Below are positions 16,782 to 24,172 of a DNA stretch of 64,000 bases, piece after piece. The number at the start of each line of letters is the position of its first letter. Position 1 is the first letter of the stretch. A program made the position numbers and the translations under genes. The stretch comes from Chloroflexota bacterium. Its GTDB lineage: Bacteria; Chloroflexota; Anaerolineae; UBA4142; SHND01. Location: positions 1 through 64,000 of the forward strand of contig JAKOPZ010000316.1 of assembly GCA_029778615.1 (NCBI GenBank). The letters are read 5' to 3'. The notes beneath the pieces were generated by a model that had not been told where the DNA came from, ran no database searches, and worked only from the letters and a program-made list of their open reading frames with translations.

Positions 16782-17479
16782 AAATTTTTTTCGGCGTGGT
16801 GTGTTTCGGCGCGTTACTGTTTCTCGCCGCGTGCGGTGGGAATGAAACCGCCACGCCGACGCCCCCACCGGCTGCCACCCTCGCGCCGACGCGTCGTCCG
16901 GTCGTTGTGCCCACGCTCCCCACGAATTGGAAAGCGTATCGCAGTTCCACATTCCAAATCGCGCTGCCGCCGAATTGGCAGACCATCCAATTGGGCGAGA
17001 GCGAAATCAAAACAGCTATCGCGTCCGCGCAAGAGAATAATCCCCCGCTCGCAGAGCAACTGCGCGTTTTACTCGAGTCGGGACAATACCGCGCCTTTGT
17101 GTTTTACGCGGTGGACACAAGCGCACCGAACGCGCCGAGCGTTTCGATTGCGCGTCTCGGACTCGAAGGCACAAATGATTTGCAAGCGTATGCAAAATCG
17201 TACGCCGAGACACTGCCGAACGTGGTGCGCGGTTCAAAGGTGATAGAGGTTCAATCGAGCGTGCGCGTGAATGGAATGGATGCGGCGTCGTTTGTGTACG
17301 ACGTTTCGCTTGTAAATACGGACGGGGAATTGACCACGCTGCGCGGGGTGCAATTTTTATATGTACTCGAATCCGGCGACGCGTATCTCGTGACGGTCAC
17401 CGGCAGTGCAAGCCAAGCGGACGCATTCATGCCGCGCGCGCGCCAAATCGCCACTTCGTTCGTCGTCATCGCGCCTTGA
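16778..17479 (+). CDS. Uncharacterised lipoprotein
   Basis: 233-residue exported lipoprotein of unknown function. The start is TTG overlapping the citrate synthase stop (TTGA), so translation is coupled. The signal runs KIFFGVVCFGALLFLAAC with lipobox LAAC; a low-complexity Pro/Thr/Ala linker follows, then a compact domain (NWKAYRSSTFQIALPPNWQTI...FMPRARQIATSF). The plan resembles proteins with a PsbP/DcrB-like fold that bind to the outer face of the membrane, but this is weak. It is convergent with the flippase-like gene (2 nt between stops). The open frame back to 16682 is not real, because it lies inside citrate synthase. Confidence 0.75.
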   Translation: MKIFFGVVCFGALLFLAACGGNETATPTPPPAATLAPTRRPVVVPTLPTNWKAYRSSTFQIALPPNWQTIQLGESEIKTAIASAQENNPPLAEQLRVLLESGQYRAFVFYAVDTSAPNAPSVSIARLGLEGTNDLQAYAKSYAETLPNVVRGSKVIEVQSSVRVNGMDAASFVYDVSLVNTDGELTTLRGVQFLYVLESGDAYLVTVTGSASQADAFMPRARQIATSFVVIAP

Positions 17480-17481
17480 AC

Positions 17482-18498
17482 TCACGCTTCCGCCGCGCGC
17501 TCCGCCTCCACCGCTTGCGCCGCTTGCGTTAGATGAATGCCCGCGCGCACCATCAAGACCACACCCAAGCCCGTAATCAACGCATACTGCATCATGTGAG
17601 CAACGAGCACCGCCGGCAGCGCGGCGTCGTTGCTCACACCGAACGCGCTCAATGCCAACATGCCCGCGTATTCAAACGGACCGATGCCTCCCGGCGCGGC
17701 GGGAATGGAAATGCTGAGATTTGCAATCACCATGACAAAGAGCGCGGCAAGAATTCTTTCCGGTACGGATGGCAGCAACCCAAACGCGGTGATGCCCAGA
17801 AAATAGGATGCCGCTTCGCACAACCAGATGGCAAACGAATACGCGAGAATCGCCAGAATATCGCGCGCGGAACGCAGGGAATGCAGACCCATCACGAACG
17901 AAGCAAACATGTTGGCGATGCGATGCGCGAGGTTTGGCGGCATGATATGGATGACGCGATGAAGCAGATGGGTCATCCATTTTTCGCGCCACAACATCAA
18001 AATCAAAAACAACAACCCCGCGCCAAAAATCAAAAACGAAATCGTTTCCACCTGCTCGCCCCATCCCGGTAAATCAATAAACAGCGCGAGTGCGGCGAGA
18101 ATGGCAATGAGCGTCAAGCCATCGGCAACGCGTTCGAGCACCACTGTCGCGATGCCCAACGTCTTGGACAATTTTTCGCGCTGCCCCAACAGAATGCCGC
18201 GCGCAAATTCACCCGGTCGTCCCGGCAAGACATTGTTCAATGCGAACCCGATGACCAAAATCGGGAACAAGCGCGCGGTGGGAATGGCGCGCTGGGGCAG
18301 GAGCAATCTCCGCCAACGCAGTGAACGCAACACATAGCTCACCAAGGTAAAGACGGCGGAAATGAGAATCAACCGGTAGTCCGCGCGCGCGAGCGCCTGA
18401 AACACTTCGGGCAAATTAACGCGATACAGCGCGAGGAACAGAAAAAGAATAGAGATGGCAAAACCGAAAAGGGTGCCAAGCGTCCGTCGTTTGTTCAT
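17482..18498 (-). CDS. Flippase-like membrane protein (LPG_synthase_TM / UPF0104)
   Basis: 338-residue protein with about eight membrane segments. Family hallmarks: YVLRSLRWRRLL, NNVLPGRPGEFARG, VLERVADGLTLIAIL and PAAPGGIGPFEYAG. Relatives are the membrane domain of lysyl-phosphatidylglycerol synthase and archaeal AglD-type proteins; many stand-alone members lie beside glycosyltransferases and are thought to move or modify lipid-linked compounds. It is a paralogue of the gene at 38823-39818, sharing the same motif order. The ATG lies 7 nt after a strong terminator for the upstream Agl23 gene; a TG-n-TATAAT extended -10 (18552-18560) precedes the terminator. No ribosome site is visible. Confidence 0.82.
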   Translation of the reverse strand: MNKRRTLGTLFGFAISILFLFLALYRVNLPEVFQALARADYRLILISAVFTLVSYVLRSLRWRRLLLPQRAIPTARLFPILVIGFALNNVLPGRPGEFARGILLGQREKLSKTLGIATVVLERVADGLTLIAILAALALFIDLPGWGEQVETISFLIFGAGLLFLILMLWREKWMTHLLHRVIHIMPPNLAHRIANMFASFVMGLHSLRSARDILAILAYSFAIWLCEAASYFLGITAFGLLPSVPERILAALFVMVIANLSISIPAAPGGIGPFEYAGMLALSAFGVSNDAALPAVLVAHMMQYALITGLGVVLMVRAGIHLTQAAQAVEAERAAEA

Positions 18499-18504
18499 GG
18501 ATGC

Positions 18505-18543
18505 AAAAAAAAGAGAAAGAGACGCAATTGCTCTTTCTCTTTT
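18505..18543 (-). terminator. Rho-independent terminator after the Agl23-NHL gene
   Basis: A 13-bp perfect stem (AAAAGAGAAAGAG / CTCTTTCTCTTTT), 9-nt loop, then a T-run on the minus strand. It follows the stop at 18569 and precedes the next start at 18498. The AT-rich stem is unusual for this GC-rich DNA. Confidence 0.8.
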
Positions 18544-18568
18544 CAGGACTCATTATAACATGCTGTGA

Positions 18569-21500
18569 TTATTTCACGGGGTCAAAAATCAGCACGCGGT
18601 TATTGCCCGCGTCGGCAACGAAAATTTCGTTTTCGGAATCGAGCACGATACCCGTCGGCAAATTCATTCCCTTGAGGTCACTGCCGGGAATGCCCCACAC
18701 CGCTTTCACTTTGCCCCCCGCGCCAAACTCGATAATGCGCGAACCTTCGGGGTCGGTGACAAAAATGTTGCCGTTCACGTCCACCGCGATATAGGGTTTG
18801 TTGACAACGGACTGCGAATCCCACGCGTCAATATCAATTTGCTGCACGGGCTCAAAGTTTGCGTCAAATTTTTGAATGCGGCGGTTCCACGTATCGGCGA
18901 CATAGAAATTACCATCCTTGTCAATCGTGATGCCGACCGGTTCCAAAAATTGTCCAATCTCGCCACCTGTGCCGCCGTACGACGCCAACGGTTCGCCGTT
19001 CGGGCTAAACTCCAACACGCGTTCGTTGCCCGTATCCGTCACCCACAAGTTGCCTTGCTTGTCAACAGCAATGTCGCGCGGTCCGTACATTTGCAGCAAG
19101 TTCGATTCGTAATCCGTGCCCACATCGCCGAACGTGCCCCACTGCGCGAGGAAATTGCCGTCCTTGTCGAATTTTTCAATGCGGTGATTCCACGTGTCCG
19201 CCACATACACGGTGCCATCCGGCGCGACGGCGATGCCCCACGGCTCGTTGAATTGTCCGGGGTCACTGCCTTGACGGCCCCACTCGCGCACAAATTTGCG
19301 CGTCGCATCGAACTGTTGGACGCGATGGTGATTTGTGTCGAGCACATACATTGAGCCATCGGGCGCGAGCGCGAGATTTTTCGGTCCGTCCAGTGGCGAC
19401 GCGGACGAATTCAGTACCGCTTTCGCTTGAACGTCCGGCACATATTTTTCCAAATACGGGTCAGGTTCGTTCGTCGTCGCGACAGGCGCGATGCCCGCGT
19501 ATTCCCACAATTGCCCTGCGATGTCTTTGCGGACATAGAGCGAAAAACGATGCACAAAGGGCCAATCGCTCAAACTGTGGTCGTACTTGTGAAAGAACCA
19601 ATTGTCGCGCAGAATCTTTTTGAAATTCTCCGGCTGGAACGCGCCTTGCACCTCATTCCCGTTTTCGTCCGTTCCGCCAAACAACTTGGACCAATTCAAA
19701 TCTTTGTACGATTCGTCGGGCCACCACACGAGGCGCATTTGGCGTTTGAAATAACGGTTGCCGAGAAACGGTTTCACCGCCGCTTCGTTCGCGTCGCCGA
19801 CGATGACCACTTCGGCATCAAACGGACCGCCGGGCGTTTTGCCATAAAACTGCGCGTTTTTGTAATCGCGCAAGTACCACACAAAGGGCCACGACGAATC
19901 ATCATCATACGCGACCTTGATGGTGCCATTGTCGCAATTCAATTTGAGTTTCGGGTCATTGTTTTGTTGCGCGCACAAACGCCGCGACAATTCTTCGATT
20001 TCGCGCATCGTGTTCGGAACATCGGGACTGCCTTGTGCGTACACAATCGTTTCGGTCGCCATGTCTTTGTTGTAATACGCCGCGCTCGCCATGGTGCGAA
20101 TGGTGAACAGCGCGAGTATGACAAAAAAGGTCACTGCCAACACGCGCAGAGAATTTTTCAAGCCGAGCGAGAGACCGAAATACACTGCGACGCCCGCGCA
20201 CGCGCCGACAATCACAATCGCGACAATGGTGCTGGCGCGCTGTGCCAATTCATCGAGCGGCGTTCCCGACAGCGGCGCGGGTCCGAAAAAGAATTGGAAC
20301 GCGAGAACGAGCAAGCCGAGCGTCACCACGAGCGCCATGAGCAGCGCGCCGTGTTTGAACAACGCGCGCCAATCTACGTTCAACACATCGTCCATGAAAT
20401 ACCCCGCGACGAACGCGAGCGGAATCGAGAGGTGCATGTTGAGCCACGGCATTTTTTCGCCTGCCCATGAAAAGAGGACGAGCACGCCGAGCGTCCACAC
20501 GCCGAGCAGCGTTGGAAAGCGCGTGGATTCATCATCCGGGTTGTACGCCAGTCCGAAAAAGAGCGGAATCAACACGGCGAGCATCAGCACGGTGTAATTC
20601 GCCGCTTGCAAATTGTCTTTGCCGCGAAACAAAAAGATGTTTTGAATTAACCACTCGATGACGCCGGGGGTGAACCAAATATAAAACTCGATTGCCAACA
20701 GCGCGAGCAGCGCCGCGCCAAAAATTCCCGCGCGCTTCCAACTGCGCCGCACGAGAATATAAAAGACGCCAAGCATGCCGAACAGGTAGGGCAGATATTC
20801 GTACAACGGCATCGTCACGAGCAAATAATAATATTGCGGTTGACTGCCGCGCTGCACTGCTTGCTGTGAAATCCAATAACCGAGCGAGCCGATAAAGCCC
20901 GAACCGATACCCGCCGGATTGGTGAACACGGTCGTGAAAAACACAAGCATGATGGGATAGAACAATGCTGCGCAAATTGCCCACTTGCGCCAATTCCACA
21001 AGAGACCGATGGCGGCGGAAAAGAGCAAAAAAATCACCAGCGTCGCGGCGCTCCCGGAAATGGAAAGGACGGACGCGTAATCGGTTGGGTCGCGCTGCAA
21101 CACATATTTGATAAACAGCGGCGTCGCGCCGAGCGGAACGATAAAGGTGCCAAACACGAGGAGCAAATCAAACGTGGGCATATCGAAACGCTTTTTCGTC
21201 TGCGGTGCGTCGGCGTTTTCCACCACAGGGCGTCCGCCGGAAAATTTGTCAATGAAATAGAGAACGATGGCGGCAGCGGTGAACGGCAAACCGAGAACGG
21301 CGGCAAGCAGCGCGTTGGTCAATGTCGCCTTGGGCGTGCGTTGATGCAAATAATCGTACGTAAAAATCGCGGCGAGGAAATAACCGAACAACGCCATAAA
21401 GATGAACGTCGTCTCCATCGCGGTAAATGAAAACGCGAGCATCGCGGACGCAAAGTACAACCAGTTTGCGCGGCGTGTGGTGAGATATTTCATAATCGCC

Positions 21501-21982
21501 AGCGCAATCAACACCACACACACTTCGACATAAATGTCGTGGCGGTCTACGCGGCTGTACGCGGCAATGACGGGCGAAATCAAAAACATCACACTCGTCA
21601 ACACCCAGCCGCGCTGCCCCAACCATTGGCGAAACAAAAACGGCGCGGCAATCAACACCAAACCAAAGAGTACGGGCATTGCGCGCGCGGAGAAATCATT
21701 GTCGCCCAAAAGGAAAAACGCGAGCGCGGTCATGTGGTACAACAACGGACCATGATAAATCGGATTGTGAATGTATCCTTTGCCCGTGTATAAATCGTTT
21801 GACCACGAAGTATGAATCGCTTCGTCATGGCTCCACGCCGCACTGCCCAAATCGTAAAAGCGCGTGACAATCGCGACCAACAAAATCGCGACCAGAATCA
21901 CCACGTCCCAATTCACGGCGAATAATTTTGTGAGCGGTGTATCCCAAAGAGATTGTTTTTGTTCTTGAACTTGAATTGACAT
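18569..21982 (-). CDS. Agl23-type GT-C membrane protein fused to an NHL beta-propeller
   Basis: 1137 residues in two parts. Residues 1 to about 640 are a GT-C polytopic domain; its first loop carries the acidic motif Ser-His-Asp-Glu-Ala (HDE 52-54) expected to bind a lipid-phosphate sugar, as in the 'flippase activity-associated protein Agl23' family. Residues about 860-1137 hold six NHL blades (repeats such as YVADTWNHRIEKFD and FYVADTWNRRIQKFD), probably outside the membrane. About 640-860 is a soluble linker. It may attach sugars to lipid or protein, with the propeller binding glycan or protein. The ATG lies 14 nt downstream of the second MITE-like element, and no ribosome site is evident, so the element probably lies in the 5' leader. 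It ends at a strong terminator. Confidence 0.85.
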   Translation of the reverse strand: MSIQVQEQKQSLWDTPLTKLFAVNWDVVILVAILLVAIVTRFYDLGSAAWSHDEAIHTSWSNDLYTGKGYIHNPIYHGPLLYHMTALAFFLLGDNDFSARAMPVLFGLVLIAAPFLFRQWLGQRGWVLTSVMFLISPVIAAYSRVDRHDIYVEVCVVLIALAIMKYLTTRRANWLYFASAMLAFSFTAMETTFIFMALFGYFLAAIFTYDYLHQRTPKATLTNALLAAVLGLPFTAAAIVLYFIDKFSGGRPVVENADAPQTKKRFDMPTFDLLLVFGTFIVPLGATPLFIKYVLQRDPTDYASVLSISGSAATLVIFLLFSAAIGLLWNWRKWAICAALFYPIMLVFFTTVFTNPAGIGSGFIGSLGYWISQQAVQRGSQPQYYYLLVTMPLYEYLPYLFGMLGVFYILVRRSWKRAGIFGAALLALLAIEFYIWFTPGVIEWLIQNIFLFRGKDNLQAANYTVLMLAVLIPLFFGLAYNPDDESTRFPTLLGVWTLGVLVLFSWAGEKMPWLNMHLSIPLAFVAGYFMDDVLNVDWRALFKHGALLMALVVTLGLLVLAFQFFFGPAPLSGTPLDELAQRASTIVAIVIVGACAGVAVYFGLSLGLKNSLRVLAVTFFVILALFTIRTMASAAYYNKDMATETIVYAQGSPDVPNTMREIEELSRRLCAQQNNDPKLKLNCDNGTIKVAYDDDSSWPFVWYLRDYKNAQFYGKTPGGPFDAEVVIVGDANEAAVKPFLGNRYFKRQMRLVWWPDESYKDLNWSKLFGGTDENGNEVQGAFQPENFKKILRDNWFFHKYDHSLSDWPFVHRFSLYVRKDIAGQLWEYAGIAPVATTNEPDPYLEKYVPDVQAKAVLNSSASPLDGPKNLALAPDGSMYVLDTNHHRVQQFDATRKFVREWGRQGSDPGQFNEPWGIAVAPDGTVYVADTWNHRIEKFDKDGNFLAQWGTFGDVGTDYESNLLQMYGPRDIAVDKQGNLWVTDTGNERVLEFSPNGEPLASYGGTGGEIGQFLEPVGITIDKDGNFYVADTWNRRIQKFDANFEPVQQIDIDAWDSQSVVNKPYIAVDVNGNIFVTDPEGSRIIEFGAGGKVKAVWGIPGSDLKGMNLPTGIVLDSENEIFVADAGNNRVLIFDPVK

Positions 21983-21995
21983 TTGTGATGAGCGA

Positions 21996-22101
21996 CTAGT
22001 GCATCATTAAACAAGCTCTTTTACGTCAAGCGCAAGAACACGTTTAGAAATCGGTCTTGCCCTAACACGCACTTGCAACAAGTTGGTTAAGGATGCACTA
22101 G
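21996..22101. mobile_element. MITE-like element, copy 2 (106 bp)
   Basis: Same element as 11595-11699, with a handful of substitutions and one indel. Left tip CTAGTGCATCATTAA; right tip, read on the other strand, CTAGTGCATCCTTAACC. Both copies lie in the same orientation just upstream of a minus-strand start codon (14 and 25 nt), as if they donate a promoter or leader. Confidence 0.7.
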
Positions 22102-22106
22102 AGACG

Positions 22107-22148
22107 GGAGACCGGAAATTTTTTTCCAACGCTATCGTTCCGGTCTCC
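22107..22148. repeat. Inverted repeat in the intergenic space after the 664-residue GT-C gene
   Basis: GGAGACCGGAA and TTCCGGTCTCC form an 11-bp stem with a 20-nt loop. The arms are made of heptamers like those of the dispersed TCTCCAA repeat family. No T-run, so probably not a terminator. Confidence 0.6.
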
Positions 22149-22154
22149 GGTCGC

Positions 22155-24149
22155 TTATTGTTGTTCTGTCGGCAGCCACACCATAGTCGTTTGCCATGTG
22201 TCGCTGCCACCTTGACGCAAAATGTACCAGCGCCACAGCGCGAGCCCGTCCAAATTTCCCGGCTCCCAATTTACGCGCACGTGATACCGCTGTCCCATCC
22301 AATTACCCGGCGGCGGCGTTGTCGCGGGCGTAACAATTGCTTCGGCGTTTTGGAGCGCCGCCGGTTGATTTGACCAGCTAATGTTTGGAAATACGCGCAA
22401 ATACCACTGCGCCACCGGACCGAGCTGCGGGTCGGCAACAACACGCAGGATATGCGAATCACGCGCGCGCGCTTGCGAAACAAATTCCAAATCATGCACC
22501 AAATCGCGCGCCTGAAGCGGCGTTTGCGCGGGCGCAAGCAATTCGCGCAGCGGCTCTTGCGTCGAAAAATTCAAGAGCCACGTGGCGCGCAGCATGCCCA
22601 ACGCCAACAAAATCAAAATCGCAAACGCGAGCAGTGTAGTCGTGCGCGCCACACCGACGAGCAAGACGCTGAGACCGATGAATACGCCCAACAGCAGCAG
22701 CGAAACCATTGCGAGCGTAATAGCGGCGGCGGGCAAAGAAGGTTCTGCCGTGTTCCCCGTCAGCACTTGATACAACGCGTTGAGCGCGGGCGAAAACTGC
22801 GTCTGCTGCAAAAAAGTAACGCTTTGCAAATAGACCAACGCGGCGAGCACCATGAGCATCACAAAAACCGGAATCTCTCCCGAAAGCATCGAACTCGTTC
22901 CGCCCGTTGCCGCAATGTCATCCCGCGCGCGTTCAAGCATATTTCCGACGAACCACCCGGCAAGGAGCGCGAGCGGAATCGTAACCGCAATCACCACAGC
23001 GGGCGTTTTGTTTCCCGCAAAGGTATAAAACACAAACGCAGTGACCGCAGTAAAGCCGACGAGCCGCAATAGACCAATGGCTGCGCTTGATTCGCCGCGC
23101 GTGCTCACAAAAAGTGCGAGTGCCGCCAAACCAAAAATCAACGCGAGCGGTTCGTACACCACCAACCAATTCAACGGCGAAACAAAATCGCCCACGCTCG
23201 AAAACGCGTTCAGCCACTCGCCAAACAGATTGAAAGCAATCCCCAAACCATCGCGGTTCAACAAAAAGGTTGTGGCGATGAGAACGTACATCGCGGCAAA
23301 AACGAGCGCGGCGCGCACGAACGGTTTCTGTAATGCAGCCAACGCGGAATTTTCTTCTGCCGCGTTTTCTTTGCGCTCGCGTTCACTCGTCGTGCGTTGA
23401 TTCATCGCCCAAAGAATCGCGAGAAAAATTCCGCCCGCGCCGAGAATGGTGAACGCAGTCGCATCCGCCGTGAACGCAATTGCGGCGAGCGCTGCGCCCC
23501 AGCGGAGCCAACGCGTGTCGCCTGATTGACGATAGCCGTAAAAAATGACCAACGCGCCGAGTGCCGCGCCCACCGCCAAATCCGCGCCGGTCAGCGTGCG
23601 CGCGAAAAAAATTGCCGCCGGCGAAAACGCGAGCAACAGCGCGGCGATGAACGCGCCCGTCTTGCCCAATGCACTGCGCGCCAGCAACGGCACCAGAACA
23701 ATGCCCGTACCAAGAATGGCAGGAATCATGCGCGCAGTTAAATCGAACGCGCCAAATAAAAGGAATGACACCCAATCCAGTGTGAACAACAACGGGCTTG
23801 TATACGCGCCAACGCTGCTGCCGTTTAGGAATGCCCATGCTGCGGCGGCAGTCTGCGCTTCGGCGGGTGCGAGCGGGTGCGCGTCGAGATTCACCACGCG
23901 CAAGAGCAGCGCGACGATAAAGAGAATTACGTATGCTGCGCTTTCGAGAGTTACTGCGTGCGTGAGCGAGCGCAGTGTGGGCGCGTTTCCGTTCGGGGCA
24001 ACAACGCGTTCCGTCACACGCGGCGCGGGTTCAACCAGAACGAGTTCCCCGTTTACGGGCGCGGCGATGGATTCCTCGACGACCGGGATATTCGGACCCA
24101 GCGCGACGTTGGAAATTTTTGTTTGCTTACGACGACGACTTTTTGGCAT
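22155..24149 (-). CDS. GT-C-type membrane glycosyltransferase (Agl23-related)
   Basis: 664 residues: a basic cytoplasmic N-terminus (MPKSRRRKQTK), then about twelve hydrophobic segments with little soluble domain except the last 120 residues. After the first membrane segment comes LRVVNLDAHPLAPAEAQTAAAAWAFLNG, the position of the acidic loop in GT-C enzymes, here with a single Glu. TAGALPATLGTG- and AFSPAAIFFARTLTGAD-like segments resemble Agl23/GT39 proteins. Probably an envelope glycosyltransferase or a partner of the neighbouring DUF2298 proteins. The ATG at 24149 was preferred over the GTG five codons upstream. It lies 23 nt after the DUF2298 stop, same strand. Confidence 0.7.
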   Translation of the reverse strand: MPKSRRRKQTKISNVALGPNIPVVEESIAAPVNGELVLVEPAPRVTERVVAPNGNAPTLRSLTHAVTLESAAYVILFIVALLLRVVNLDAHPLAPAEAQTAAAAWAFLNGSSVGAYTSPLLFTLDWVSFLLFGAFDLTARMIPAILGTGIVLVPLLARSALGKTGAFIAALLLAFSPAAIFFARTLTGADLAVGAALGALVIFYGYRQSGDTRWLRWGAALAAIAFTADATAFTILGAGGIFLAILWAMNQRTTSERERKENAAEENSALAALQKPFVRAALVFAAMYVLIATTFLLNRDGLGIAFNLFGEWLNAFSSVGDFVSPLNWLVVYEPLALIFGLAALALFVSTRGESSAAIGLLRLVGFTAVTAFVFYTFAGNKTPAVVIAVTIPLALLAGWFVGNMLERARDDIAATGGTSSMLSGEIPVFVMLMVLAALVYLQSVTFLQQTQFSPALNALYQVLTGNTAEPSLPAAAITLAMVSLLLLGVFIGLSVLLVGVARTTTLLAFAILILLALGMLRATWLLNFSTQEPLRELLAPAQTPLQARDLVHDLEFVSQARARDSHILRVVADPQLGPVAQWYLRVFPNISWSNQPAALQNAEAIVTPATTPPPGNWMGQRYHVRVNWEPGNLDGLALWRWYILRQGGSDTWQTTMVWLPTEQQ

Positions 24150-24172
24150 GAGCGATACGCACACAAAAAAGA

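Noticed and set aside
19427-20470. 347-codon plus-strand ORF
   Set aside because: Shadow of the Agl23-NHL gene; Arg/His-rich composition typical of antisense frames.
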